A stretch of DNA of 64,000 bases from Arthrobacter ipis (GCF_014694315.1 NZ_JAAOXD010000003.1:588929-652928), one strand, 5' to 3'; counted from the stretch's first letter, positions 16,296 to 25,316 are shown. A program made the numbers and translations. Notes: generated from the sequence alone by a model not told the origin.

Positions 16296-16320
16296 GCACT
16301 TTGGACTGCGAGGACTTCCC

Positions 16321-18021
16321 ATGACTGAACCAAATTTCCGCACCGAACAGCTCCACCTGTCCGGCGTCGCCCACGGCTACGGGGACCGCGAACTCTTCAC
16401 CGGCGTCGAACTGGCGATCGCGGCTGGGGAGCATGCCGCCGTCGTGGGTGAGAACGGTGCGGGCAAGTCCACCCTGCTGCGGATCCTGGCGGGAATCGAG
16501 GCGCCGGCAGACGGCACGGTCCGGCGGCACGGCCGGGTGGGATACCTGGCACAGACGTCGGGGCTGCCCGTCCGGCTGACCGTGGCGGACGCGATCGACA
16601 ATGCACTCCTCGCGCTCCGGGAAATGGAATCCGAGCTGGAACGGCTGGAAGCCGGTCTGGCTGCGGCCGGGCCAAACGAACTCGAGGCGTACGGGAACCT
16701 GCAGACCCAGTACCAGCTGCGCGAGGGCTACGCCGCGGAGTCCCGTGTGGAGGCGGCATTGGACCGGCTGGGCCTGGGCGGGGTGGACCGCGGCCGGGCA
16801 CTGGGGTCGCTGTCAGGCGGGGAGCAGGAGCGCGTCGCGCTGGCGTGCTTGCTGGCCGACCCCGCGGACATCCTGCTCCTGGATGAGCCCACAAACCACC
16901 TGGACGCCGGCGGCACTGCCTGGCTCGAGGGCCGCCTCGCGGCACACCGGGGAGCCGTGGTGGTGGTCTCCCACGACCGCGTGCTCCTGCGGAAGGTCGC
17001 CGCAGCCGTCATCGAGGTGGACGCCGAGCGCCGCACGGTGAACCGCTACGGCAACGGCTACGACGGCTACCTGAAGGAGAAGCGCGCCGAACGCCAGCGC
17101 TGGGTACAGCAGTACCACGGCTGGCTCGACGCCATGGCCTCGGAACGGCGGCAGGCGGACACGGTATCCGGACGGATGGGCTATGCCCGCCGGCGGGACA
17201 ACGACAAAGCGGGCTTCGACTTCAAGACGGGCACCTGGCAGCGCGCCGCTGCCAGCAAGATCCGCAATGCGCAGGAACGACTGCGCCGCCTTGAGGACAA
17301 CCCGGTGGAGCGCCCGCCGGAACGGCTGAAGCTCGACGCCGGGCTGAACGGCGCCGGTGGACCGCGGGACGCGGCCGACCGGGTCCTGCACGCCCGCAAC
17401 ACCCGGGTGCCTGGCCGGCTGGATGTGCCCGAGTTCCGTGTGGAGCGCGGACAGAAGATCCTCATCACCGGTCCCAACGGCGCCGGGAAGTCCACGCTGC
17501 TTTCCGTTCTGGCCGGCACCCTCGAGCCGGCCGCGGGACAGGTGCTGCGGCACGGACGGATCGGTTACCTGCCGCAGGAGCTGGAGCTGCCCGAGCATCC
17601 ATCCCTGCGGCTGCTGCCGGCGTTTGCTGCCGGGCTGGGCGGGAACATCGACGACCACGCCGAGGCGCTGCTGCGGCTGGGCCTCTTCCGCACCAGCGAG
17701 TTCCATGTTCCGGTGGGTGCCCTTTCCGCCGGCCAGCAGCGCCGGCTGTCGCTCGCCCGGCTACTGCTCGGCCATAACGAGGTCATGCTCCTCGACGAGC
17801 CCACGAACCACCTGGCTCCCGTGCTCGTGGAGGAGCTGGAATCGGCGCTCGCGGACTTCAGCGGAACCGTTGTGATGGTCAGCCATGACCGGGCCCTGGG
17901 CGAATGGTTCGACGGCTGCGCGGACAGGTCCCGCGGGCGGACCGGCGAAGGTACGCCGGGCACGTGGCTCAGGTACACGATGGCGGAGGGCACGCTGGAA
18001 AAGGTGGCGCTGCCCGCCTGA
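16321..18021 (+). CDS. ABC-F family ATPase (ribosome-associated)
   Basis: Soluble protein with two ABC ATPase domains and no membrane segments, typical of ABC-F factors that bind the ribosomal E site and can displace antibiotics or relieve stalls. Domain 1: Walker A GENGAGKSTLL, signature LSGGEQERVALA, Walker B ILLLDEPTNHLD. The linker (residues ~240-330) is charged, with KEKRAERQRWVQQYHGW and a coiled coil around KIRNAQERLRRLED. Domain 2: GPNGAGKSTLL, LSAGQQRRLSLA, VMLLDEPTNHLAP. The second D-loop has Ala in place of Asp. Length 566. Start ATG 16321 is chosen because domain 1 begins 20 residues later. An antibiotic class cannot be assigned from sequence. Confidence 0.9.
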   Translation: MTEPNFRTEQLHLSGVAHGYGDRELFTGVELAIAAGEHAAVVGENGAGKSTLLRILAGIEAPADGTVRRHGRVGYLAQTSGLPVRLTVADAIDNALLALREMESELERLEAGLAAAGPNELEAYGNLQTQYQLREGYAAESRVEAALDRLGLGGVDRGRALGSLSGGEQERVALACLLADPADILLLDEPTNHLDAGGTAWLEGRLAAHRGAVVVVSHDRVLLRKVAAAVIEVDAERRTVNRYGNGYDGYLKEKRAERQRWVQQYHGWLDAMASERRQADTVSGRMGYARRRDNDKAGFDFKTGTWQRAAASKIRNAQERLRRLEDNPVERPPERLKLDAGLNGAGGPRDAADRVLHARNTRVPGRLDVPEFRVERGQKILITGPNGAGKSTLLSVLAGTLEPAAGQVLRHGRIGYLPQELELPEHPSLRLLPAFAAGLGGNIDDHAEALLRLGLFRTSEFHVPVGALSAGQQRRLSLARLLLGHNEVMLLDEPTNHLAPVLVEELESALADFSGTVVMVSHDRALGEWFDGCADRSRGRTGEGTPGTWLRYTMAEGTLEKVALPA

Positions 18022-18042
18022 ACCTCCGCCTGCCCGTAAAAA

Positions 18043-18079
18043 AATCCAGGCCCCGCGGGTGTGCCGCGGGGCCTGGATT
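18043..18079. terminator. strong bidirectional terminator
   Basis: A 16-bp perfect stem (18043-18058 with 18064-18079) around the loop GTGTG. Seven A precede it, giving a U-tract for the minus-strand gene at 18116. It separates the convergent ABC-F and L,D-transpeptidase genes. Confidence 0.9.
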
Positions 18080-18115
18080 CATAAACCGAGTTGGTTCCTG
18101 CCTCTACAAGAGTGC

Positions 18116-20077
18116 TTACCGGAACAGGGCGCTGTACGTCCCCATGATGATCCGGTCACCTGGGCTGGATTTCCGGATGTAGTCCACCACTGCCCAGTCA
18201 TCCAGCGAGATGCAGCCAGCGGTCGGGACCTTGTTCATGTGCAGGAAGATGGCGAAGCCTGCGTCCTGGACGATGTTGGGCCGGTTGTAATTGATCACCA
18301 CGCCCTGACGGTAGTCATGCGTGGCGCGGGTGGCGAAGTACCACATGTTCTCGTCCCAGCCCACCCACGACGAGGACTCGAAGTACTTGTTGTACGTCGC
18401 GGTCCACGGGTTCCCGCCCCAGCGGGACCGGGGGTTCAGTGTGCGGTAGGGGAGTCTGGTTCCCGGGTTGCCCAGCCCGAAGGCTTCCGTCACCGAGAAC
18501 GAGCCCGTGGGGGAGTACAGGTAGCGGGTGGGACCGGAGGGGACACCCGGTGCCTTGAAACCGGAGGCGCCCACATATCCGTCCGTCTTCCAGTCCGGGA
18601 GGTACATGCCGGCGATCCGGACGCAGTACAGGTTCGTGGCCCGTGACTGTCCGTAGCCCTGGGTGAATGTCAGCAGCACCCGGTTGGCCCCGTATGCGGA
18701 GAACTTGGATCTTCCGTTGTTCAGTTTTTGGCATTCGGTGACCGGGTAAACGCGGCTGCCGGCCGCGGCCGTCCAACTGATGAATCCGCGCTGGAACGAC
18801 TGGGCACACCCAGCGCCCAGGCAGCGGAGGTCTGCAGTTGGATATCCCAGGGAGCCTCGGTGGGCGCCGGCAGCGGCATATCTGCTGCCGATCGCTCCCC
18901 TGGATGACCACGCCCCCGTGGCGGGCGACCAGTAGATGGTTCCGAACTGGAACCGCTGGAGGCATCCGCTGGCCGGCTGTCCGCAGGCTTCCAGGGCCAC
19001 CGGGTAGCCCAGCGAGCCGCGGTGGGCACCGGAAGCGCTGTACCTTCCGCCTATTGCGCCCTTCACAGTCCAGGCTCCGGTCGCCGGTGACCAGTAAATG
19101 GTTCCGCCCTGAAAGCTCTGCAGACAGCCACCGGCGCGCTGTCCGCAGACCTGGGTGGCCCGGGGATATCCCAAAAACCCGTTCTGGCTGCCGCTGCTCG
19201 CCCAACGTGAGGCGATGCCGCCACGGACAATATGGGCCCCGGTGGACGGGCTCCAGTAGATGGCCCCGCCGGTGAAAAGTTGGTAGCAGCCGCCGTTGCG
19301 GAGACCGCAGGTTTCCTTGGCAGTCGGAAGGCCCAGACCATATTCGCCGCCGCGTGCAACCCAGCGGACCCCGATGGCCCCCTTGGACCAGATCTGGATT
19401 GTCCCCCCGCGTGCAGTCCACGTGAGGATCCGACCAGTCGAGAACCGTTGGATTGTTCCTGCTCCAACGGTGGTTTCGTCCTGCGTCGGGAAGCCAAAGG
19501 TGGCCAACCCTCCGCCTGCATGCCAGGCGGGGCCGGTTCGGCCGGAGTCCGCCAGTACCGGGTGGGCTCCGGTCGGTGCTGTCCAGAAAATCCATCCGTG
19601 CTCGAAGTGCTGCCGGCAGAGTCCTGCTGCGCACACCATGGCAGCGGTCGGGGCACCAAGGAGCCCGCTGGTGCCGCCCATCGAGGCGTACTTACTTCCG
19701 ATAGCCCCGCTCGTGGTGAATTCGGGCTCGGGGTCGGGCGCGGGATCGGTCACAGCGGGGTCAGTTACGGACGGGTCCGACGGCGGCTCCGGGGCCGTGG
19801 GGTCCGTCACCGGATCTGTGGCCGGGTCAGGTACCGCTTCCGTTGCCGGGTCAGTAACCGGCTCCGGCACCGGAGCAGGTGCAGGTTCGGTAGGGGGCTC
19901 CGTCCCCGGGTCAGTCACCTCCGCCGTGGTGCCTGTTGTTTCGGCTGCGGGAGCGGAAGTGTCGGTTGTCTGCACCGGCGATGGAGGGGTGGGATCAACC
20001 GCGAGGGCGGGCGAGGACGCTAGGGACCCGGCCACCAGGCTCAGGAGCAGGGCGGCCGCAAATATTGGTTTTTTCAC
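18116..20077 (-). CDS. secreted LGFP-repeat protein with L,D-transpeptidase domain
   Basis: Exported cell-wall protein of 653 residues. The signal peptide is KKPIFAAALLLSLVAGSLAS ending near SPALA. A stalk of DPAT/DPVT-type Pro/Thr/Asp repeats runs to ~residue 120. Six or seven LGFP repeats follow, each with a GAIGSRYAAAGAHRGSLGYP and FQFGTIYWSPATGAW pattern, and are known to bind cell-wall glycans. From ~500 on comes a YkuD-type catalytic domain with FAIFLHMNKVPTAGCISLDD, where His and Cys (TAGCISL, usually SHGC or TAGC) form the active site that cross-links peptidoglycan. GTG start at 20077 overlaps the upstream lipoprotein stop. A longer frame upstream of this start reads into that gene. 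Confidence 0.88.
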   Translation of the reverse strand: MKKPIFAAALLLSLVAGSLASSPALAVDPTPPSPVQTTDTSAPAAETTGTTAEVTDPGTEPPTEPAPAPVPEPVTDPATEAVPDPATDPVTDPTAPEPPSDPSVTDPAVTDPAPDPEPEFTTSGAIGSKYASMGGTSGLLGAPTAAMVCAAGLCRQHFEHGWIFWTAPTGAHPVLADSGRTGPAWHAGGGLATFGFPTQDETTVGAGTIQRFSTGRILTWTARGGTIQIWSKGAIGVRWVARGGEYGLGLPTAKETCGLRNGGCYQLFTGGAIYWSPSTGAHIVRGGIASRWASSGSQNGFLGYPRATQVCGQRAGGCLQSFQGGTIYWSPATGAWTVKGAIGGRYSASGAHRGSLGYPVALEACGQPASGCLQRFQFGTIYWSPATGAWSSRGAIGSRYAAAGAHRGSLGYPTADLRCLGAGCAQSFQRGFISWTAAAGSRVYPVTECQKLNNGRSKFSAYGANRVLLTFTQGYGQSRATNLYCVRIAGMYLPDWKTDGYVGASGFKAPGVPSGPTRYLYSPTGSFSVTEAFGLGNPGTRLPYRTLNPRSRWGGNPWTATYNKYFESSSWVGWDENMWYFATRATHDYRQGVVINYNRPNIVQDAGFAIFLHMNKVPTAGCISLDDWAVVDYIRKSSPGDRIIMGTYSALFR

Positions 20078-20541
20078 GAAGCGTCCTCCACCGAGACAAC
20101 GGGTTCGCACGTGCCGGCCTGGCCCGTGGTTTTGGCGAAGTTCTCCGCGGAAACCTGAGCCGTTTTCCCTGCCTGGATGGTTTCCGTAATCAGGGTGTGG
20201 CCCTGGACTGCAGCGCCAACGGTGACCGCGATGGCCACGGTGTAGGTCTTGGCTTTGTCCGAGGAGTTGACCAGGGTTCCCTTGAACGTCCACTGACCGT
20301 CCGCACCGGCCGCGCAGGTGTGCTCCTGCAAGGCGTCGAGGGCGTTCAGCGATGTGGACACATCGGTAGGGAGGACAGGGGCCGTAGTGGGTGGTGAGGA
20401 TTCCGACGGCGGCTGGGACGCCGGCGTCGTACTGGCTGGTGATGCGCTGGGGCTTGGTTCCGAGGGGCCAGTGCCCCCGCCGGAACACCCCGAGGCTGCC
20501 AGCAGCAAGGCAGCCGGCAGCAGTAGAGCTCTCTTTCTCAT
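20074..20541 (-). CDS. predicted lipoprotein, cotranscribed with the L,D-transpeptidase
   Basis: No named family recognised. The signal RKRALLLPAALLLAASGC ends in the lipobox AASGC, followed by a Ser/Pro/Thr linker to ~residue 60. The folded part (ALQEHTCAAGADGQWTFKGT to the end) has the look of an Ig-like beta sandwich of the FxxLF type, with two cysteines that could bond (HTC and AGTC). It overlaps the next gene by four bases (stop TGA inside the GTGA start), so both are probably made together on the outer face of the membrane. Confidence 0.8.
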   Translation of the reverse strand: MRKRALLLPAALLLAASGCSGGGTGPSEPSPSASPASTTPASQPPSESSPPTTAPVLPTDVSTSLNALDALQEHTCAAGADGQWTFKGTLVNSSDKAKTYTVAIAVTVGAAVQGHTLITETIQAGKTAQVSAENFAKTTGQAGTCEPVVSVEDAS

Positions 20542-20769
20542 AGTTCCCCCTGAACAAATGGCGCAAGTGCCGGCGCCGCATGAGACGGTGCGGTGCCATG
20601 GCCCGGAACGGATCCCCGGCCATGGTGCTCAGAGTAGCCCCAACAGGCCCCCGCCGGGAGCCTTTTCTCCATTCGAATTAGAGGCGGCGTCCCCACGGGT
20701 TAGAGACGGCATCCCGCGGGTCCGATTATGTGCTGCCTTCCCGCCAGGCGCCTCCGTACACTGAACTTC

Positions 20770-21153
20770 ATGGCTTGCCGTATCAGCGAACTGGTCCTCA
20801 ACTGCGCCGACCCCGAACTGCTCGCGCGGTTCTGGAGCGAGGTGCTCGGCTACGTCGAACTCGACCGGGAGAACGGTGCGATCGAGATCGGCCCGCCCGG
20901 CGCCGGGTTCGGCGGCCTGCAGCCCACCATCATCCTGAGCCCCAGCAGCAACCCGCGGACCGGAAAGCTCCCGCTGCACATCGACGTCAACCCGGTCGAC
21001 CGCGACCAGGGCGCCGAACTCGAACGGCTGCTCGCCCTCGGCGCCCGTCGGGCCGACGTCGGGCAGACCGGCGACGAGCAGTGGCACGTCCTGTCCGACC
21101 CCGAGGGCAACGAGTTCTGCCTCCTGCGCAGGCGGCTTGAGCCCCTCATCTGA
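20770..21153 (+). CDS. VOC family protein (glyoxalase-like)
   Basis: A 127-residue protein with the signature MACRISELVLNCADPELLARFWSEVLGY and WHVLSDPEGNEFCLL, as in the actinobacterial glyoxalase_6 subgroup. The central LPLHIDVNPVDRDQGAELERLLALGA gives the second beta-alpha-beta half. I start at ATG 20770; the frame is open further up to 20728 but the extra residues are Arg-rich and unconserved in style. Function unknown. Confidence 0.85.
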   Translation: MACRISELVLNCADPELLARFWSEVLGYVELDRENGAIEIGPPGAGFGGLQPTIILSPSSNPRTGKLPLHIDVNPVDRDQGAELERLLALGARRADVGQTGDEQWHVLSDPEGNEFCLLRRRLEPLI

Positions 21154-21284
21154 CGATGTCCCCGGTGGCGCCGCCCGCAACGTGCCCGGCGCCCACTCCA
21201 GCAGGAAATGTTGTCCCCGTCACGCACCACTCGGGGAATCTTGTACGATGGATAGGCCGTGCGAACCTTCGATGCTCCACGAGT

Positions 21285-21339
21285 TTTTGTACATATACGG
21301 TCCTCACAAGGGGCATGAAGTCGAATTATCTGTACAAAA
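21285..21339. promoter_or_regulatory. paired TTTTGTACA / TGTACAAAA half-sites
   Basis: TTTTGTACA (21285-21293) and its exact reverse complement TGTACAAAA (21331-21339) lie 37 bases apart, 64 to 118 bases ahead of the permease gene. A third TTGTAC lies at 21241. TGTACA-type sites fit GntR- or similar dimeric regulators, perhaps acting by looping. No such regulator gene is adjacent. Confidence 0.4.
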
Positions 21340-21402
21340 TCTCCAGGTTCCGGAACCGGCAGTGCCCTATCCAAGGCAACCCCCGACCTACAAGGAACAG
21401 TT

Positions 21403-22863
21403 GTGCCTCAAAGTACCCCAACAGAACTTATGAGCCCGACGGCTCCATCCGCCGCCGTCGACTCGACCCTCAGCGCCGAGGGCTACAAGAAGACCCTGGG
21501 CCGGCGCCACGTCACCATGATCGCCATGGGCGGCGCCATCGGCGTCGGCCTCTTCATGGGCGCGGGCGGCCGCCTGGCCTCCACCGGTCCCGCGCTGATT
21601 TTCTCCTACGCCATCGCCGGCGTCATCGCCTACCTGCTGATGCGCGCCCTCGGTGAACTCGTCATGTACCGCCAGACCTCCGGCTCCTTCGTCAGCTACT
21701 CCGGCGAAATGTTCGGCAAGAAGGGCGCCTACCTGTCCGGCTGGATGTACTTCATCAACTGGGGCATGACCGGGATTGCGGAACTCATCGCGATCGGCCT
21801 CTACTTCCAGTTCTTCTTCCCGAACGTACCGGTGGAAGCCTCCGCCATCGCCGCGCTGGCCCTGCTGGTGGCGGTCAACCTGCTCAGCGTCAAGGCGTTC
21901 GGCGAATTCGAGTTTTGGGCGTCCTGCCTGAAGGTGGGCGCCATCCTGATCTTCCTGGCCGTGGGCACGTTCATGGTGGTCACCAACGCCAGGGTGGGCG
22001 ACGGCCACGCCTCGGTCGCCAACCTCTTCGCGGCCGACGGCGGGCTGTTCCCCAAGGGCGCCCTGGTGATGGTCCTGGTCCTGAACGCCGTCATCTTCGC
22101 GTACAACGGCATCGAGCTCGTCGGCATCACCGCCGGTGAGATGCAGAATCCGGAACGCGAAGTGCCCAAGGCGATCCGCGCCGTCGTGCTCCGCATTGTG
22201 GTGTTCTACGTCGGTTCCGTCACCCTGCTGGCCATGCTTCTTCCGTCCGACCAGTACAAGGCAGGCACCTCCCCGTTCGTCACGGTGTTCGGCCAGATGG
22301 GCCTGGGCTGGGTGGGCGACGTGATGAACATGGTGGTCATCACCGCGGCCCTGTCCTCCTGCAACTCGGGGCTCTACTCGATCGGCCGCGTGTTCCGCAC
22401 CATGGCCAACAACGGGCATGCCCCGCAGTGGCTCACCCGGATGTCCAGGCGCCACGTTCCGTACGCCGCGATCCTGGCCATCGCCGCGTTCTACCTGGTG
22501 GGCATCCTGCTCAACATCTGGCTGGGCGGCTCGCACGCGTTCGACCTCGCGCTCAACACCGCGTCCATCGGCGTCATCTTCACGTGGGGCGCCATCTTCG
22601 CGAGCCAGATCGCGCTGCGGCACCGCAAGGGCCAGGTTTCGAGCCTGCCGATGCCGGGTTCGCCCTGGACCAGCTGGGCCGGGCTCGTGGGCCTGCTCGC
22701 AATCACGGTGCTGATCGGCTTCGACACCATGACCAGCAAGACCGGCGAAGTCTTCCACCTCGGCCTGTGGACCCTTGCCACCGTTCCGTTCTTCGCCCTG
22801 GTTCTGTGGCTCGGCTGGCAGAAGGTCAAGAATAACGAGCCGAAGAGCGAACTCTTCAGCTAG
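21403..22863 (+). CDS. APC superfamily amino acid permease (GabP/CycA-like)
   Basis: Proton-coupled amino acid importer of the inner membrane with twelve predicted helices. The substrate loop of helix 1 is MIAMGGAIGVGLFMGAGG, followed by the amino-acid-transporter signature ALGELVMYRQTSGSFVSYSGE and WMYFINWGMTGIAEL. The pattern matches the AAT family (aromatic, GABA, D-Ser/D-Ala/Gly, Asn carriers); substrate cannot be fixed. Length 486. GTG at 21403 has AAGGAA seven bases ahead and is preferred to ATG 21430. Single gene. Confidence 0.9.
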   Translation: MPQSTPTELMSPTAPSAAVDSTLSAEGYKKTLGRRHVTMIAMGGAIGVGLFMGAGGRLASTGPALIFSYAIAGVIAYLLMRALGELVMYRQTSGSFVSYSGEMFGKKGAYLSGWMYFINWGMTGIAELIAIGLYFQFFFPNVPVEASAIAALALLVAVNLLSVKAFGEFEFWASCLKVGAILIFLAVGTFMVVTNARVGDGHASVANLFAADGGLFPKGALVMVLVLNAVIFAYNGIELVGITAGEMQNPEREVPKAIRAVVLRIVVFYVGSVTLLAMLLPSDQYKAGTSPFVTVFGQMGLGWVGDVMNMVVITAALSSCNSGLYSIGRVFRTMANNGHAPQWLTRMSRRHVPYAAILAIAAFYLVGILLNIWLGGSHAFDLALNTASIGVIFTWGAIFASQIALRHRKGQVSSLPMPGSPWTSWAGLVGLLAITVLIGFDTMTSKTGEVFHLGLWTLATVPFFALVLWLGWQKVKNNEPKSELFS

Positions 22864-22876
22864 GGTTCTGTTTTGA

Positions 22877-23647
22877 TTACGACGGCGGGCCCTCCTCTTC
22901 GGAGGCGCCCGCAGTCGGTGGGGATTCCTTGAGGTGCCGGGCGAAGTGGTCCTCGATCCGGCGCCATGCCTCCGGAGCGGCGGACGGGTCCGGGCCAATT
23001 CCCATTACGCGCGCCAGCGGGCGCAGTGCCCGCGGGCCTTCCTCCTGGTCGTTCAGGAAGGAGTGCCCCGCCGCCGGGAACTCTTTGACGTCGTGTTCAA
23101 CGCCCGCTGCGGTCAGTGCGGATTCCAGCCTGGCCGCGGCGCCCCGCAGGGTGCGGTCCTGCGCGCCGTAGTTCGCGACGAGCGGGCAAGCACCCCGAAG
23201 TGCCGGCTCGAGGTCGCGGGGGAGGCGGCCGTAATTCACTGAAGCGGCATCGAATCCGTCGTTGGCCGCCAGCAGCGCGAACCCTCCGCCCATGCAGAAG
23301 CCGATGACGCCCGTCCGGCCGGTGGAGAGGGGCGATGCCTGAAGCCATGAGCGTGCGGCGGCGATGTCGGCAAAGACCCGCCCTTCGCCCGTCATCATGG
23401 ATTTCATGGTGCCGACCAGACAGCGGCGCGGGCCGCCGTCGCTGAAGAGGTCCACCGCGAGAGTGAGGTAGCCGGCCGCGGCCAGCCGGTGGGCGTGACG
23501 GCGGATCTGGTCGGTGAGGCCGAACGCCTCGTGGATCATCACGACGCCGGGAAAGGGGCCCGGGCCGGTAGGGGTGGCGAGGTAGCCGCGAAGGTTCTTG
23601 GATCCGCCGGCGGCAGTGCCTGCCCCGCCCAGGTCTACTTGCGTCAT
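22877..23647 (-). CDS. dienelactone hydrolase family protein
   Basis: Alpha/beta hydrolase of the DLH class. The nucleophile is Cys in VIGFCMGGGFALLA, the Asp is expected in YGAQDRTLRG, and the His is in FPAAGHSFLND. The N-terminal GPFPGVVMIHEAFGLTDQIRRHAHRLAAAGY is classic. Length 256. Substrate is probably a lactone or ester of aromatic degradation, but could be broad. Convergent with the permease, 13 bases apart. Confidence 0.9.
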   Translation of the reverse strand: MTQVDLGGAGTAAGGSKNLRGYLATPTGPGPFPGVVMIHEAFGLTDQIRRHAHRLAAAGYLTLAVDLFSDGGPRRCLVGTMKSMMTGEGRVFADIAAARSWLQASPLSTGRTGVIGFCMGGGFALLAANDGFDAASVNYGRLPRDLEPALRGACPLVANYGAQDRTLRGAAARLESALTAAGVEHDVKEFPAAGHSFLNDQEEGPRALRPLARVMGIGPDPSAAPEAWRRIEDHFARHLKESPPTAGASEEEGPPS

Positions 23648-23738
23648 GCGCCCAGTCTTGCACGGGCCGCAGTCTTGCAGGGTCCGTCTTTGCCGGGCCG
23701 TTTTTGCGGGGCTTCAGCCGGCCGTCATGCAAAAACGA

Positions 23739-23773
23739 CGACGCCGGGCTCCCCCCAAGGGAGTCCGGCGTCG
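23739..23773 (-). terminator. rho-independent terminator of csbD-like gene
   Basis: Fifteen-bp stem 23739-23753/23759-23773 with one G-T pair, loop of five, and a U5 tract on the minus strand (AAAAA at 23731-23735). It follows the CsbD stop by about 20 bases. Confidence 0.9.
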
Positions 23774-23791
23774 CTGTTGAGCAGGGGCGTA

Positions 23792-23968
23792 CTAATCCCG
23801 CTTGAATTCGTCCTTGGCGTCTTCGCCGACCTTCTTGGCGTCGGCGACAACCTGGTCCTTCTGGCCCTCTGCCTTGAGGCGGTCGTTGTCCGTCGCGTTG
23901 CCGGCCACTTCCTTGGCCTTACCGCCGAAGTCCTCTGCAGCGTTCTGGATCTTGTCTCCGATACCCAT
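23792..23968 (-). CDS. CsbD family stress-response protein
   Basis: A 58-residue hydrophilic protein MGIGDKIQNAAEDFGGKAKE with the CsbD pattern of Lys/Glu/Ala repeats (GNATDNDRLKAEGQKDQV). CsbD proteins are induced under general stress in many bacteria but have no defined biochemical role. ATG 23968 is chosen over 23980 because the family starts MGIxDK, and GGTGG precedes it. It has its own terminator. Confidence 0.9.
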   Translation of the reverse strand: MGIGDKIQNAAEDFGGKAKEVAGNATDNDRLKAEGQKDQVVADAKKVGEDAKDEFKRD

Positions 23969-24086
23969 GGTGGGAACCACCTTCCGTTGCCGGTTGATCT
24001 GACAAAGTCATTTCAGCCTAAACGAAGCATGCTTACTATTTCAAGCGGTGGGCCAAAAATGTCGGCCCCGCGGCTAGGCTCGAAGG

Positions 24087-24545
24087 ATGGATCACAGCAT
24101 CAGCCTGAGTCAGCACGTGAACGCCACTCCGGAGAAAGTGTGGCAGGTGATCTCCGACATTCCGGGGTCCGCCGCCACGCTTTCCGGCGTCGAGTCCATC
24201 CAGATGGTCAGCGAGGGGCCGTACGGCGAAGGGACCCGCTGGAAGGAGACGCGCTCGATGATGGGCCGGCGTGAAACCGTGGGGATGTGGGTGTCCCAGG
24301 CGGATCCGCCACGCAGCACAACGGTCAAAGCGCTGCAGGGCGGGGCGGACTACACGTCCAGGTTCACGCTGATCGAGCGGGGCGGCGGTACCGACCTCAC
24401 CCTGACCTTCGGTGCGGAGGTTCTCCGGCCCACCGTGCTCAGCCGGCTGATGCTGGCCCTGTTCGGGCGGCTGGGCATGAGCATGACGCGAAAGGCCCTG
24501 GCGAAGGACCTCGCCGAGATCGCAGCGAAAGCGGAGCAGCTGTAG
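24087..24545 (+). CDS. SRPBCC family protein (polyketide cyclase-like)
   Basis: A START/Bet v1-like fold of 152 residues that forms a hydrophobic ligand pocket. The opening SISLSQHVNATPEKVWQVISD and the later YGEGTRWKETRSMMGRRE are typical, with a long C-terminal helix. Ligand unknown. Its stop TAG shares a base with the GTG start of the pentapeptide gene, so the two are coupled. Confidence 0.87.
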   Translation: MDHSISLSQHVNATPEKVWQVISDIPGSAATLSGVESIQMVSEGPYGEGTRWKETRSMMGRRETVGMWVSQADPPRSTTVKALQGGADYTSRFTLIERGGGTDLTLTFGAEVLRPTVLSRLMLALFGRLGMSMTRKALAKDLAEIAAKAEQL

Positions 24546-25234
24546 TGGCGGGCAGGTCGGCGGGCAAGCCCCGCCAGGGCGCGGTGTCGAAGATCACGCC
24601 CCCGAGGCTGGCGCCGGTCCGGCTGGAGGGCCTCCGGGACGACGACGAGCCGGACTTTCGCCGTGCCGAGCGGTACGACGGCATGCGGTACAGTCGTGCG
24701 GCCGCCGACGGGCTGGAGCTCAGCGGCGTCACCTTCGCCGAATGCGAGTTCGCCGGCGTCTCCTTCAACGAAGCCCAGTTGCGCGGTGCCACCTTCCGGG
24801 ACTGCGTCATCGAGGAGGCCTTTGCCCCCGTCCTGAACCTGGCCCGGTCCACCATGCACGACGTCGTCATCAGCAACCCCAGGTGGGGGTCGGCAGAGCT
24901 CTATGAGAGTGGCTGGCAGTCGGTGCGGATCGACGGCGGCAAGCTGGACTACCTGAATCTGCGGGGCTCCCGCCTGGCGGACGTGCAGATCAGTGACTGC
25001 ATCATCAGTGAGCTGGACCTGGGTTCCGCAACCGCCGCCCGGGTGGCGCTGAATAACTGCACCATCGGAAGCCTGGACCTGGCCGGCGCCAAGCTGAAGG
25101 ACTTCGACCTGCGCGGCACGGACTTCAGGAGCATCAGCGGCCTGGGCAGCCTGGCCGGCGTCGTGATTGACGAGTACCAGCTGGGACTCCTGGCCCCGCT
25201 CCTGGCGGCCCACCTGGGAGTGGTGGTCGCCTGA
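24545..25234 (+). CDS. pentapeptide repeat protein
   Basis: A 229-residue protein with repeats of the A(D/N)Lxx type from about residue 55: LSGVTFAECEFAGVSFNEAQ, LRGATFRDCVIEE, LDYLNLRGSRLADVQISDC, LDLAGAKLKDFDLRGTDFRS. These build a right-handed quadrilateral beta helix. Relatives such as QnrB and MfpA mimic DNA and protect gyrase, but most are uncharacterised; no evidence favours gyrase protection here. Start GTG 24545 overlaps the SRPBCC stop. The opening 20 residues are basic. Confidence 0.9.
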   Translation: MAGRSAGKPRQGAVSKITPPRLAPVRLEGLRDDDEPDFRRAERYDGMRYSRAAADGLELSGVTFAECEFAGVSFNEAQLRGATFRDCVIEEAFAPVLNLARSTMHDVVISNPRWGSAELYESGWQSVRIDGGKLDYLNLRGSRLADVQISDCIISELDLGSATAARVALNNCTIGSLDLAGAKLKDFDLRGTDFRSISGLGSLAGVVIDEYQLGLLAPLLAAHLGVVVA

Positions 25235-25298
25235 CCCGACTGGCGCCACAAAAACTCCGGTCCCGTTGACCGGTTGCCCGCACCGTGTAATCTTTATA

Positions 25299-25316
25299 GA
25301 ACGAACGGTCGGTAAT
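25299..25316. promoter_or_regulatory. PaaR-type operator, thiolase operon
   Basis: GAACGAACGGTCGGTAAT, read in reverse ATTACCGACCGTTCGTTC, matches the sites at 36428, 40832 and 45209. It lies 42 bases ahead of the thiolase start, beside promoter-like TTTATA, and fits repression by the TetR regulator encoded at 40199. Confidence 0.65.

Noticed and set aside
15181-16320. A 380-codon extension of the ABC-F protein
   Set aside because: It reads antisense to the CPBP gene, and across the palindrome and leader. The family start lies at ATG 16321.
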